64,000 nucleotides of DNA from CAVXHQ01 sp963761735 (GCA_963761735.1 CAVXHQ010000003.1:744001-808000), one strand, 5' to 3'; positions 17,603 to 26,439 are shown, counted from the first letter of the stretch. Notes: generated by a model not told the origin, from the sequence alone. Translations and numbers: made by a program.

Positions 17603-18817
17603 TCAGGCAACCGCATGCGCCAGCGCACATTGGCGCCAAAGAACCGACAGGGCCGCGACCAGATGATCGATATCGGCATCGGTGTGCAGCGGCGAGGGCG
17701 TGAACCGCAGCCGTTCGGTGCCTTTGGGCACCGTCGGATAGTTGATCGGCTGCACGTAGATGTCCCATTCACGCATCAGGTAATCGGCCAGCATCCGGGT
17801 TTTCACCGGATCCTTGATCAGGACCGGCACGATATGGCTGTCGTTCGCCATGTGCGGAATGCCCTCGCGGTCCAGCGCGCGGCGCAGGCGGGCGACTTGC
17901 TGACGCTGTCCCTGCCGCTCGACATCGCTTTCCTTGAGGTGTTCGATCGACACGCGCGCGGCGGCGGCCACGGCGGGCGGCAAGGCGGTGGTAAAGATGA
18001 ATCCCGATGCGAACGACCGGATGAAATCGCACAGCGCCGCAGAGCCGGTGATATAGCCGCCGACGACGCCAAACGCCTTGCCCAGTGTGCCTTCGATCAG
18101 GGTGATCCGGTCGGCAACGCCCAGCGCCTCGGAAACGCCGCCGCCGCGCGGGCCGTACATGCCAACCGCGTGCACCTCGTCGAGGTAGGTCATGGCACCG
18201 TATTTCTCGGCAACCTCGACGATCTCCTTGATCGGCGCGACGTCGCCATCCATCGAATAGACGCTCTCGAAGGCGACGATCTTGGGGGTGTTGGCCGGCA
18301 GGGCCGCGAGCTTTTTCTCGAGGTCCTTCACATCGTTATGTTTCCAGATGACCTTGTCGGCCCGTGAATGGCGGATGCCTTCGATCATCGACGCATGATT
18401 TCCCGCATCCGACAGGATCACGCACCCCTGAAGGCGCGAGCCGAGCGTGCTGAGCGCCGCCCAGTTCGACACGTAGCCAGAGGTGAACAGCAGCGCCGCT
18501 TCCTTGCCGTGCAGGTCGGCCAGCTCACGCTCGAGCAGCAGGTGATCGTGATTGGTGCCCGAAATGTTGCGCGTGCCGCCCGCGCCGGTTCCGGTCCGCT
18601 CGACGGCCTCGCACATGGCGGCGATCACCTTGGGGTGCTGGCCCATGCCGAGGTAATCGTTGCTGCACCAGACCGTGACGTCGCGCACACCGTCATTGCC
18701 GTGATTTGCCGCCTTGGGAAACTTGCCCGCCTGACGCTCCAGCTCGGCGAAGAAACGGTAATTGCCATCGGCCTTGAGAGTGTCGAGTTGCGCATTGAAG
18801 AGAGCGTCAAAATCCAT
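17603..18817 (-). CDS. hemA: 5-aminolevulinate synthase
   Basis: HemA condenses glycine with succinyl-CoA to 5-aminolevulinate, the first step of tetrapyrrole synthesis in alphaproteobacteria. The 404-residue PLP enzyme starts 'MDFDALFNAQLDTLKADGNYRFFAELER' and has 'GAGGTRNISGTN', the cofactor Asp region 'DEVHAVGMYGPRGGG' and the PLP lysine in 'IEGTLGKAFGVVGGY'. It overlaps the end of puhE by 11 bases. Placement inside the PGC, rather than elsewhere on the chromosome, ties ALA supply directly to bacteriochlorophyll synthesis. Confidence 0.96.
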   Translation of the reverse strand: MDFDALFNAQLDTLKADGNYRFFAELERQAGKFPKAANHGNDGVRDVTVWCSNDYLGMGQHPKVIAAMCEAVERTGTGAGGTRNISGTNHDHLLLERELADLHGKEAALLFTSGYVSNWAALSTLGSRLQGCVILSDAGNHASMIEGIRHSRADKVIWKHNDVKDLEKKLAALPANTPKIVAFESVYSMDGDVAPIKEIVEVAEKYGAMTYLDEVHAVGMYGPRGGGVSEALGVADRITLIEGTLGKAFGVVGGYITGSAALCDFIRSFASGFIFTTALPPAVAAAARVSIEHLKESDVERQGQRQQVARLRRALDREGIPHMANDSHIVPVLIKDPVKTRMLADYLMREWDIYVQPINYPTVPKGTERLRFTPSPLHTDADIDHLVAALSVLWRQCALAHAVA

Positions 18818-19673
18818 CGGTCTGTCCTTCGTAGGTCGTCTTGGCGTAGGTTGATTTGGCAGGGGTCGTTTTGGTATAGGGCGACGGTGCGTTCGCCGGC
18901 CTCGATTTGGGCGCGGGCAACATCCAGCGCCAGAGCTTTGCATCCGGCAATGGCACAACCATCAGCCAGTGTTCCAACAGCGCCAGGGCCGCCAGGGCCG
19001 TCAGCAACGTCAGCGCCGCGGCCTCGACATCGGTCGACGCGCCCCACAGGCGAACGGCGAGGAACGCCGTTGCCACCGTCAGGCCGGTGATCGCAGCCGG
19101 AAATGCCATCGTCACCGGACCACGCCGGAAAAACGATTTCAGGTGATCCAGGCGTGCGGGCACGAATTCGGTATTGATCCGCGGCACGCCGAAAAACAGG
19201 TTCAGCTTGGCCGAAATACGCGCCCCGAACAGGATCACATAGGTCCAGAGCGCGACCTGCATCGGCGCATCCCCGACAGCGACGAGGATGAACAACAGGC
19301 CCGTGGCCAACGCGATCTCATGATGCGCCAGGGCGCCCCAGGCCCGATTGAACCGGGCGATCCCCGTCAGACCCGGCGGACAGGCGCGCCGCTCGGGTCC
19401 GGTGATGACACCGGCAAGAAACGCAAGCTCGATCCAGCCCCAGATGCCCAGCGCGCCCAGAAAGCCCGCGTAGACCGACCACAGCCCCGCCCCCGACGCC
19501 GACAGGACGACGCCCGCAACGCCGAGGGTCAGCAGCGGCATCCCCCACAGAACCGCGCGCCCGTGCGCCCCGTCCCCCTGACGGTCGGCCCGGCGCACGG
19601 CGATCATTATCGCCCCGGTGGCGAACCACCAGACGAATATGGCGCAGACTGCGGCGGTCCAATGCGATCCCAT
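18807..19673 (-). CDS. puhE: Photosynthetic complex assembly protein PuhE
   Basis: A 288-residue integral membrane protein with about seven hydrophobic segments, of the PuhE (DUF3623) family encoded only in photosynthesis clusters and needed for normal reaction-centre and bacteriochlorophyll levels. 'WWFATGAIMIAVRRAD', 'HEIALATGLLFILVAVGDAPMQVALWTY' and 'FFGVPRINTEFVPARLDHLKSFF' are family blocks. The C-terminus is odd: a Thr/Lys/Tyr-rich tail with short repeats (YTKTT, STYAKTTY). Start 19673 is preferred over an ATG at 19697 that forms the end of a dispersed repeat. Confidence 0.9.
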   Translation of the reverse strand: MGSHWTAAVCAIFVWWFATGAIMIAVRRADRQGDGAHGRAVLWGMPLLTLGVAGVVLSASGAGLWSVYAGFLGALGIWGWIELAFLAGVITGPERRACPPGLTGIARFNRAWGALAHHEIALATGLLFILVAVGDAPMQVALWTYVILFGARISAKLNLFFGVPRINTEFVPARLDHLKSFFRRGPVTMAFPAAITGLTVATAFLAVRLWGASTDVEAAALTLLTALAALALLEHWLMVVPLPDAKLWRWMLPAPKSRPANAPSPYTKTTPAKSTYAKTTYEGQTDGF

Positions 19674-19691
19674 TTTGTCGTATCGTCTCTC

Positions 19692-19752
19692 TTGCATTTC
19701 TTCTGGTCGGAAATATCCCGGGGGGTGTGGGGGGCTGGCCCCCCGCTTTTGC
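19692..19752 (-). repeat. Dispersed repeat, copy B (hairpin plus core)
   Basis: In the gap between acsF and puhE. On the minus strand: GGGGGGCCAGCCCCCC hairpin, a CACCCCCCGGGATATTT core, then CCGACCAGAAGAAATG. It is the most complete copy and its last ATG is an in-frame alternative start of puhE. The hairpin may also act as an attenuator. Confidence 0.7.
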
Positions 19753-19757
19753 CGGTC

Positions 19758-20900
19758 TCAGTACGCAGGCTCCATCCGGGCCGATGCAGGCGTCTCGCTC
19801 TTGATCGCCGGAATGGTCAGCAACGACAGGAACGACGCCCCCGCCCGTGCCGTGCCACCCATCCGGGTGAACCAGCCGCCCAGGCCACCGGCCTTGCGGC
19901 CCTTCGCGATGGCCACGTTGGCGTCCTGAATACGGTCGAGGTTCCTGCGCCAGCGCGGATGGTCGATGTCGAGGACCATCGGGAACACCTGACGGGTGAT
20001 GTCGCTGGTCTTGCGATACACTTCGTGGCCGTACCACGCGGGATCGACACCCAGTGCTGCGTGAAACGCGGGCCGCTGATGGTCGCGCACCCACATCGTC
20101 GAGAAAACGGCCGTCAGGAAGAACTTGATCCACAGCTTGTTCATCCGGGTCGTGGTCAGCCTGGGGTCGGTCTTCATCAGCAGGGCAAACGCCTCGCCGT
20201 GCGAGAACTCGTCGTTGCACCACTCGCGGAACCACTTGAAAATCGGGTGGAACCGCTTTTCGGGATGTTCTTCGAGGTGGCGATAGATCGTGATGTAGCG
20301 CGCGTAGCCGATCTTTTCGCTCAGATAGGTCGCGTAATAGATGAACTTGGGCCGGAAATAGGTGTATTTCTTCGCCTGCGTCAGAAACCCGAGGTTTACG
20401 GCGATCCCCGCCTCGCGCAGCGCATCGTTGATGAAACCCGCGTGCCGCGCCTCGTCGCGCGCCATAAGCTGAAACAGCGTCGTGATATCGGTGTTCGACC
20501 CGCGACGCTTCATTTCCTTGTACAACACACAGCCCGAAAACTCGGCGGTACAGCTCGAGATCAGGAAATCGATGAACTCGGCCTTCAGCTTCGGTTCCAT
20601 CCCGTCCCAGTCGACATGATCCCAGTCCTCGTTCTTCTTGAAATGGCCCTTGTTGGGATCGCTCTTCATCTGCGCGATCAGCGCGTCCCATTCGGCGCGG
20701 ACGGGCGTCACGTCGATGGCGTCCATCTCGTCGAAATCGGTGGTATAGAACCGCGGCGTCAGCAGCGTGTTCTGCATCGCGACCGCCGTCGCCTCATCGT
20801 TGGTCAGCGGCGGCAGCGCCTCTTGCAGGGCGATGGCCTCTTCGGCGGTCTTCGCGGACGAAGAATGCGTGGCTTTGCCAAGGTCGGTCTGGACGTTCAT
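19758..20900 (-). CDS. acsF: Mg-protoporphyrin IX monomethyl ester (oxidative) cyclase
   Basis: AcsF forms the isocyclic E ring using molecular oxygen. The 380-residue di-iron protein shows ferritin-like carboxylate and His ligands in 'CTAEFSGCVLYKEMKRR', 'MARDEARHAGFINDAL' and 'CNDEFSHGEAFALL'. Its presence with no bchE in view means bacteriochlorophyll synthesis can run in oxygen, typical for aerobic phototrophs; a bchE elsewhere cannot be excluded. The start 'MNVQTDLGKATH' overlaps the preceding small gene by ATGA. Confidence 0.95.
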   Translation of the reverse strand: MNVQTDLGKATHSSSAKTAEEAIALQEALPPLTNDEATAVAMQNTLLTPRFYTTDFDEMDAIDVTPVRAEWDALIAQMKSDPNKGHFKKNEDWDHVDWDGMEPKLKAEFIDFLISSCTAEFSGCVLYKEMKRRGSNTDITTLFQLMARDEARHAGFINDALREAGIAVNLGFLTQAKKYTYFRPKFIYYATYLSEKIGYARYITIYRHLEEHPEKRFHPIFKWFREWCNDEFSHGEAFALLMKTDPRLTTTRMNKLWIKFFLTAVFSTMWVRDHQRPAFHAALGVDPAWYGHEVYRKTSDITRQVFPMVLDIDHPRWRRNLDRIQDANVAIAKGRKAGGLGGWFTRMGGTARAGASFLSLLTIPAIKSETPASARMEPAY

Positions 20901-21193
20901 GACATCACCTCGTTGCTGAAGCTGAATTCGCAAAGTTCCATGACTTCGAAATCACCGGTCGCGCGCGTCCACAACCGCTCGAGCGTGCTTGCCCGCGTGA
21001 TCGTCGCCAGACGCTTTTCCTCGACCAGCTCGCCAAAGGCGGCCATGATCTCGGGGCCCTGCACCTGCACCGTGTCGCCCGGGTGCACGACCGATCCGTC
21101 GTCGAATCGCACATGCGCGGACAGTTCCTCGAATCGGTGGCTGATGGTGACGGTGCAGGGCGCCGTCTCGCGTGATCTGAAAATCAGTCCCAT
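20897..21193 (-). CDS. Small conserved PGC protein of unknown function
   Basis: A 98-residue soluble protein ('MGLIFRSRETAPCTVTISHRF...') with no signal, membrane segment or known motif that I recognise. The middle reads like a small beta-rich domain ('HVRFDDGSVVHPGDTVQVQGPEI'). It lies between puhC and acsF, and its stop overlaps the acsF ATG, so it is almost certainly translated with acsF. A small ORF at this spot also occurs in other Rhodobacterales clusters, as far as I recall. A role as an AcsF accessory is an inference from position only. Confidence 0.75.
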   Translation of the reverse strand: MGLIFRSRETAPCTVTISHRFEELSAHVRFDDGSVVHPGDTVQVQGPEIMAAFGELVEEKRLATITRASTLERLWTRATGDFEVMELCEFSFSNEVMS

Positions 21194-21246
21194 TTTCGTT
21201 CCCTAGTCTCTCAAGGCCCCCGCAGGCTGGGCGGCGACCGGTTGGG

Positions 21247-21708
21247 TCAGGCGTCGAGCAGCCGTGCAAAGGCCGCGACGTTATCGACACCATACCCGAT
21301 CAGCTCGATATGTAGACCGGACAGATCGTCCAATATCGCGAAATTTCCGTTTTCGCGGCGCACGACCCGGATCGGTGCCGACATATCGAGGCCCGACGTC
21401 GTCCGTTCGCGGTTCAGCACGAGGCCGATGACGCCGATGAACCCGGCCTTGTCCTGATCGGAAACGGCCAGAACGCGGCCCGTCTCGTCGCTGACGCTAT
21501 AGACGCCGGTGCGGTCGCCGGTCAGGTAAACCACGCGCTCCTGTACGATCGGCGCCTCGTCGACCACGCCAAGTTGCGGCGCATCCGTCCACTGCGCCCA
21601 GCCGACGAGGGCCAGCACCGCGATCATCAGGCCGAACATCGCCTGAACGAGGCCGCGCGGAACCATGTCACGCTCTTTGTGCTTCATCGGGATGCGCGAC
21701 TGGCTCAT
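21247..21708 (-). CDS. puhC: Photosynthetic complex assembly protein PuhC
   Basis: A 153-residue protein with one N-terminal membrane helix ('GLVQAMFGLMIAVLALVGWAQW', about 20-40) and a periplasmic domain, typical of PuhC, which helps organise LH1 around the reaction centre. The blocks 'VYLTGDRTGVYSVSDETG' and 'GFIGVIGLVLNRER' match the family. Start 'MSQSRIPMKHKERD' with GGAG-like sequence upstream; it begins 14 bases after the puhB stop. Second assembly gene of puhABC. Confidence 0.92.
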   Translation of the reverse strand: MSQSRIPMKHKERDMVPRGLVQAMFGLMIAVLALVGWAQWTDAPQLGVVDEAPIVQERVVYLTGDRTGVYSVSDETGRVLAVSDQDKAGFIGVIGLVLNRERTTSGLDMSAPIRVVRRENGNFAILDDLSGLHIELIGYGVDNVAAFARLLDA

Positions 21709-21721
21709 GACAACTCCTCCA

Positions 21722-22354
21722 TTATTCCGCGGCCACGGCCGAGGACGGTGCGACGCGCTCGAACTGCTTTTCCGACAGGCGCGTTTCGGCTGCTTCGGCA
21801 AATATGGCAGCCACATTCGCGGCGTCATTGATGCAGCGCAAAGCGGGCTGCGTTCGTGCCATCGCCCAGGGGCGGACGTGCGGCCAGGTCATCAGATAGC
21901 TGAACCGGGTCTGACCGATGAGTTCGAAGACCAGCGTGCCGCTGCCGTCCTTGCGGGTGGTCAGCTGTGCCGTCCCGATCTGCGTATACGGCAGGTTCAG
22001 CGTCATGGTAAGCGCCGCACCGATCCGCATCGCGACCCGTTTGTTGGTCAGCGTATACACCGCGGAGCGGGCCTGCACATAGGCGATCAGGCACAGCAGC
22101 GCGCAGCACAACGTGCCGACGATCAGGAACGGTATGGCATGGACAAGAGCGACGCTCAGCGGCGCATCCGCCGAGGAAACGCCGACACGCCACAGGGCGA
22201 TCAGCGCGAAATACCCAGCGATCCAGCGCAGGTTGAGCGCCTCGATTGCCAGACGCCACGGGTTGGGCGATCCCTGCCACAGGATGTGCTCACCCTCGGG
22301 GAGGGCCTCGGGCAGACCGCGCACAGGCTCGAATTTGAAATCGTCTTCGCTCAT
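21722..22354 (-). CDS. puhB: Photosynthetic complex assembly protein PuhB
   Basis: A 210-residue membrane protein with a PH-like (bPH) domain: 'LPEGEHILWQGSPNPWRLAIEALNLR' then helices 'WIAGYFALIALWRVG' and 'AIPFLIVGTLCCALLCLIAY', and 'VYTLTNKRVAMRIG' typical of the bPH fold. PuhB aids reaction-centre H subunit assembly. Its start has AAGGGG close by. The 172-bp leader separating it from puhA contains a tandem repeat and a strong hairpin, so its mRNA may be processed apart from puhA. Confidence 0.92.
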   Translation of the reverse strand: MSEDDFKFEPVRGLPEALPEGEHILWQGSPNPWRLAIEALNLRWIAGYFALIALWRVGVSSADAPLSVALVHAIPFLIVGTLCCALLCLIAYVQARSAVYTLTNKRVAMRIGAALTMTLNLPYTQIGTAQLTTRKDGSGTLVFELIGQTRFSYLMTWPHVRPWAMARTQPALRCINDAANVAAIFAEAAETRLSEKQFERVAPSSAVAAE

Positions 22355-22368
22355 CTCGTTCCCCTTTT

Positions 22369-22477
22369 CGTGTCCGCCGTACCGGGCAGATAAAATCGTG
22401 TCCACCGTACCGGGCAGCTCATACGTGTCCGCCGTACCGGGCAGCTTCATACGTGACTGCCGCACCCGGCAGGCACA
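22369..22477. repeat. Tandem repeat, about four 27-28-bp units
   Basis: Units begin at 22369, 22397, 22424 and 22452, each with CGTGTCCGCCGTACCGGGCA (fourth copy diverged) followed by a variable A/T-rich tail. They fill most of the puhA-puhB spacer, ending 15 bases before the puhB start on the plus-strand left side. Confidence 0.85.
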
Positions 22478-22488
22478 TTCGCCTCTTC

Positions 22489-22519
22489 CCCTCTCCCGGC
22501 AGGCTACGCCGGGAGAGGG
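22489..22519 (-). terminator. Strong hairpin 3' of puhA
   Basis: CCCTCTCCCGGC / GCCGGGAGAGGG, a perfect 12-base stem with a 7-base loop, starting eight bases after the puhA stop. There is no T-run, so it is more likely an mRNA 3'-end stabiliser or partial terminator than a full stop. Confidence 0.7.
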
Positions 22520-22526
22520 ACCGGCC

Positions 22527-23309
22527 TCAGAGCTGCGGCGCCAGACGTTTCGGGCTGGCGTACAGCGTGCCACCGGCAAACCAGGCCATGATCTTCTCTT
22601 CCTCGAGAAGGGTCACTTCCGTCGCCGATTTCGTCACCGGGATACCGTCGAAATTCGCGCCGAACAAGGAACGGACCTTGACCCGGTCGGACTTGATCCG
22701 CGCCATGTTCATCGGGATCAGGCGGGTCTTGCCGCTGCCCTCGGGGTTCAGATCCACAGTCATGTAGCGCACGAGACTCTCGGGAACGTCGATCCACATG
22801 TCGGAGATGCGGCCCACAACCTCGCCATCGCCCGCCACGACAGGCAGACCGCGCGGGTCCTTGCCCGCGCTGACGGAAAATCCGTCGAGGTCGGCCATCG
22901 GGCGGATCTTGGTGTGGCCGTGTCCGTCGAGTTCGACGACATCGCGGCGCGGCGCCCAGGACGCGGGACCGACACCGTCGACCATCGGATTGCCCGTCGG
23001 CTCATAGGGAGACCCCGCCGCCTGCGACGTCCGCAGCAGCGCAAGATCGGAGCGGGCGTGATCCGCCTCGTTCTCGACCGAGGGCGCCACCGTTTCACCC
23101 CGACTGTGCGGCAGGTTGAATGTCTTTGGCTTGGGCACCGGGAACGGCCCCTGATTGGGTGCGGCAGCGCCGTCGTCATCCTGAAGGGGATAGCCTTCGC
23201 GCATGTTCTCGGTCTGAAGATAATAGACCAGCCCCGCGAAAAAGATCCAGAACATCCAGATCGCCGCGGAAGCGAGATCGAAATCGCCGAAGAATGTTTC
23301 ACCTACCAT
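22527..23309 (-). CDS. puhA: Photosynthetic reaction centre H subunit
   Basis: PuhA (260 residues) caps the L/M core on the cytoplasmic side and guides protons to QB. One N-terminal membrane helix ('LASAAIWMFWIFFAGLVYYLQTENMREGYPL') is followed by the cytoplasmic PRC-barrel domain with 'GRISDMWIDVPESLVRYMTVDL' and 'LIPMNMARI'. The length and order match Rhodobacter PuhA. It follows lhaA in the long bchF-to-cycA operon; a strong hairpin and tandem repeat lie just after it. Confidence 0.97.
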   Translation of the reverse strand: MVGETFFGDFDLASAAIWMFWIFFAGLVYYLQTENMREGYPLQDDDGAAAPNQGPFPVPKPKTFNLPHSRGETVAPSVENEADHARSDLALLRTSQAAGSPYEPTGNPMVDGVGPASWAPRRDVVELDGHGHTKIRPMADLDGFSVSAGKDPRGLPVVAGDGEVVGRISDMWIDVPESLVRYMTVDLNPEGSGKTRLIPMNMARIKSDRVKVRSLFGANFDGIPVTKSATEVTLLEEEKIMAWFAGGTLYASPKRLAPQL

Positions 23310-23342
23310 GGCATAAGCCTCCTATGGGTCAGGTCGGGTTTA

Positions 23343-24767
23343 TCAGGTCGGAAAATCCGACAGTGTAAGTTTGGCGGGCGCGCTGGCTGCAAGCGTCCGG
23401 ACGAGGGGGCCGAGGGCGATCAGCGTGACGAACAGCAAACCGATTTCGGTATGATAGACGACGGAATAGCCGGTGGCGGGCGTGGCCAGGGCCTCGCCCA
23501 TGGCGCCGCCGGCCGTGGCATTGGTGACGACATCGCGGATCGACCCGCCGATGAAGATCGACAGACCGGCGCCCGTCGCACTTGCCGCACCCCAGGCACC
23601 AAGGGCCAGACCGCGTCCCGCGACGCCGCGAATCGGCAGCGTCATCGCCGCCGTCAGCGTCGAGACCGAGAACAGCCCGCCGCCAAGACCGATCAGGCCC
23701 GCACCGGCAAAGAACATCACCGGCGAGGCCATCGGCGCGGAAAAGATCACCGCCGTGAACGCCACGACGCCGATCAGGATGCCGCGCGCGGCCATCCGGT
23801 AGGTATCGACGCCGCGCGCCAGCCATTTCGCCGCCAGTGCAAAACCGACGAGCGCGCCCGCCGCCCACATCGCCGTCAGCAGCGTGGTGGCCGACACCGA
23901 CAGCCCGAGGATCTCGCCGCCATAGGGCTCGAGCAGGACGTCCTGCATGTTGAACGCCATCGTCCCAAGGAACACGACCACGATCAGGCGCGCCGCATCC
24001 GACCCGTCGGCAAAATCGCGCCAGGCCTGCATGAACGGCGGCCGCTTTTCGGCGCGCTCGGATCTGGTCATCGGCGACATCTTTTCCTGTTTCCACAGGG
24101 CGATCATGTTCAGCACGATGGTGACGACGGCGGTGCCCTGCACAACCTGCACCAGACGCAGCTGCGAAAAATCGCGCAGCAGGGCGCCGATGATGATCGC
24201 CGCGAATACCATGCCGATCAGGAACATCACGTACAGCAAGGCGACCACCTTGGGCCGCGTCTCGTCGTCGGCACGGTCGGCGGCCAGCGCCAGACCGGCG
24301 GTCTGCGTCATGTGCATCCCCAGACCGGTCAGCAAGAACGCAAGCGCGGCACCGATCTGGCCCGCGAAGGTCGCGTCAATTTCGGATTCGCCGGCCAGCA
24401 CGAGCAGGGCCATCGGCATGATCGCCAGCCCGCCGAACTGCCACAACGTGCCGAACCACAGGTACGGCACCCGTTTCCACCCGATCGCCGAGCGGTACGT
24501 GTCCGACCGGAACCCGAGCAGCGCACGGAACGGCGCCACCAGCACCGGAATCGCGATCATCCCCGCCACGATCATCGCGGGCAGCGACAACTCGACAATC
24601 ATCACCCGGTTCAGCGTCCCCAGCAGCATCACCGACGCCATCCCGACCGAAATCTGGAATAGCGCCAGACGCAGCAGTTGCCCCAACGGCAGACCGACGC
24701 TGGCCGCATCCGCGAACGGCAGCGCCTTGGTCGTCAGTTTCATCAAGGTGCCTTTGGGAAGGATCAT
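23343..24767 (-). CDS. lhaA: Light-harvesting 1 assembly protein (PucC family)
   Basis: A 474-residue twelve-helix membrane protein of the PucC/LhaA branch of the major facilitator superfamily, needed for LH1 assembly. 'LGTLNRVMIVELSLPA', 'RALLGFRSDTYRSAIGWKRVPYLWFGTL' and 'LLEPYGGEILGLSVSATT' are characteristic. Its ATG overlaps the bchM stop (ATGA); a second Met eight codons later has a better Shine-Dalgarno. It is immediately upstream of puhA, the standard position of lhaA. A paralogue lies at 38.7 kb. Confidence 0.94.
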   Translation of the reverse strand: MILPKGTLMKLTTKALPFADAASVGLPLGQLLRLALFQISVGMASVMLLGTLNRVMIVELSLPAMIVAGMIAIPVLVAPFRALLGFRSDTYRSAIGWKRVPYLWFGTLWQFGGLAIMPMALLVLAGESEIDATFAGQIGAALAFLLTGLGMHMTQTAGLALAADRADDETRPKVVALLYVMFLIGMVFAAIIIGALLRDFSQLRLVQVVQGTAVVTIVLNMIALWKQEKMSPMTRSERAEKRPPFMQAWRDFADGSDAARLIVVVFLGTMAFNMQDVLLEPYGGEILGLSVSATTLLTAMWAAGALVGFALAAKWLARGVDTYRMAARGILIGVVAFTAVIFSAPMASPVMFFAGAGLIGLGGGLFSVSTLTAAMTLPIRGVAGRGLALGAWGAASATGAGLSIFIGGSIRDVVTNATAGGAMGEALATPATGYSVVYHTEIGLLFVTLIALGPLVRTLAASAPAKLTLSDFPT

Positions 24768-25441
24768 TTCAGACCTCGGACCGTGTAGAGTTGCGATTTG
24801 TAGAACCCCGTACTGACGCGCGTGCCCGGTGCGGGCGCCGCGAGGCCCGCCACCGCAAACCCCTTTGCAAGGGTCGCATCGTTCTGCGGGATCATCACCG
24901 GCGACCGGTCAGAGCGGGGAAACATCTTGCCCGCGCGAAACATCGCCATCAGCATCGGCGTCCGCGGCGGGACGGTAAACACCGCATGTCCGGTCAGGCG
25001 CGGCGCAATCCGGGCAAAGGCCCGCGCAATGTCCTGCGCCGTGTAATAGATCAGCGAATCCATCGCGAGCATGTAGTCGAAAGTGCCCAGCGCATCGTCG
25101 GTCATGTCGCCTGCCCGAAAGTCGATGTTCGCGCCCTCGGGCGCCCGCTGTGCCGCAATCGCCACCAGTTTCGGCGAAATATCGACGGCCACCACCGACG
25201 CCCCCCGCGCCGCAAGCTCTACCGCCGCCGCCCCGGTGCCGCACCCGGCATCGAGGACCCGGGCGCCGGACAGATCGGACGGCAACGCCGCGAGCATTGC
25301 GGCGCGCATCGCATCGCGCCCGGCCCGCACCGTCGCGCGGATGCCCGACACCGGCGCATCCGACGTCAGCCGCTCCCAGACGCGGGTCGCGGTGCCGTCG
25401 AAATAGCCTTCGACGCGCGCTCTGGTCGCGGCGTAGTCCAT
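24764..25441 (-). CDS. bchM: Mg-protoporphyrin IX O-methyltransferase
   Basis: BchM methylates the 13-propionate of Mg-protoporphyrin IX with S-adenosylmethionine, the step between BchHDI and AcsF. The 225-residue protein has SAM motif I 'VLDAGCGTGAAAVELA' (about 63-78), 'VVAVDISPKLV' and 'FDYMLAMDSLIYYT'. It is soluble and full length. A GTG/ATG pair is available at 25444/25441; the latter is used here. Downstream, lhaA overlaps it by four bases. Confidence 0.95.
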   Translation of the reverse strand: MDYAATRARVEGYFDGTATRVWERLTSDAPVSGIRATVRAGRDAMRAAMLAALPSDLSGARVLDAGCGTGAAAVELAARGASVVAVDISPKLVAIAAQRAPEGANIDFRAGDMTDDALGTFDYMLAMDSLIYYTAQDIARAFARIAPRLTGHAVFTVPPRTPMLMAMFRAGKMFPRSDRSPVMIPQNDATLAKGFAVAGLAAPAPGTRVSTGFYKSQLYTVRGLK

Positions 25442-25511
25442 CACCGGTGTCTCCGTGAACGCGAAAGCCTTCGCCCCGCAAAATCCCGGTGCATGTCGAG
25501 CGCGACCGCCA

Positions 25512-26408
25512 TCAATCGAATCCCAGAAGCTCGAAGATTTCCCGGTCCGGCAGTGGCGCGGGCGCCAGCGGCTCGGTGCCGTTCCACAGGGTCGTGGCGA
25601 GGTTCAGGTACTCGTTGCGCACCATCATGATCTCTTCGTCCGCATCCATCTCGAACAGCGTCTTCTTCTTCAGACGGCTGCGGCGGATCGCGTCCAGATC
25701 GGGCATGTGCGCGATCCGGTTGAAACCGACCACGTCGCAATAGCGGTCCACCTCGTCGGTGTCCTTACTGCGGTTCGCCACGCATCCGGCCAGCCGCACC
25801 TTGTAGTTGCTGGACTTCGCCTGCACGGCCGCGATGATCCGGTTCATCGCATAGATGCTGTCGAAATCGTTCGCCGTCACGATCAGCGCCCGGTCCGCAT
25901 GCTGCAAGGGTGCTGCAAACCCGCCGCATACCACGTCGCCCAGCACGTCGAAGATCACGACATCGGTGTCTTCGAGCATGTGGTGCTGCTTGAGCAGCTT
26001 CACCGTCTGCCCCACGACATAACCGCCGCAGCCGGTCCCCGCAGGCGGGCCACCCGCCTCGACGCATTTGACGCCGCCCCAGCCTTCGAACACGAAATCC
26101 TCGGGCCGCAGCTCTTCGGCGTGGAAATCTACTTCCTTGAGGATGTCGATCACCGTCGGCACGAGCGATCCGGTCAGTGTGAACGTGCTGTCATGCTTCG
26201 GGTCGCAACCGATCTGCAACACGCGTTTTCCCTGCGCCGCAAAGGCCGCCGACAGGTTCGACGAGGTCGTCGACTTGCCGATCCCGCCCTTGCCATAGAC
26301 CGCGAAAACCTTCGCGCCCTCGATCTTGTCGGCCACGTCCAGCTGCACCTGAACGGATCCTTCGCCGTCTTGTCCACGCAGGTTCGGAATTTCATCTTTC
26401 GGGCTCAT
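25512..26408 (-). CDS. bchL: Light-independent protochlorophyllide reductase Fe protein
   Basis: BchL is the NifH-like ATPase that feeds electrons to BchNB for reduction of the D ring in the dark. The 298-residue protein has the P-loop 'VYGKGGIGKSTTSSNLS' (about 38-53), 'IGCDPKHDSTFTLTG', and the two 4Fe-4S Cys in 'GTGCGGYVVG' and 'LGDVVCGGFAAP', which bridge the dimer. The N-terminal ~30 residue extension is normal for BchL. It is separated from bchH by a 112-bp gap holding repeat copy C. Confidence 0.97.
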   Translation of the reverse strand: MSPKDEIPNLRGQDGEGSVQVQLDVADKIEGAKVFAVYGKGGIGKSTTSSNLSAAFAAQGKRVLQIGCDPKHDSTFTLTGSLVPTVIDILKEVDFHAEELRPEDFVFEGWGGVKCVEAGGPPAGTGCGGYVVGQTVKLLKQHHMLEDTDVVIFDVLGDVVCGGFAAPLQHADRALIVTANDFDSIYAMNRIIAAVQAKSSNYKVRLAGCVANRSKDTDEVDRYCDVVGFNRIAHMPDLDAIRRSRLKKKTLFEMDADEEIMMVRNEYLNLATTLWNGTEPLAPAPLPDREIFELLGFD

Positions 26409-26439
26409 GCGATCCCCTTTCCGGCAGGCGCGCGCGCCG

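Noticed and set aside
22369..22477. Possible CRISPR array
   Set aside because: Only about four units, units abut with hardly any spacer and there are no cas genes; it is a simple tandem repeat. The same holds for 41149-41283.
22113..24662. An 849-codon plus-strand open frame
   Set aside because: Antisense shadow of lhaA, puhA and puhB; composition is non-protein-like and it crosses the tandem repeat.
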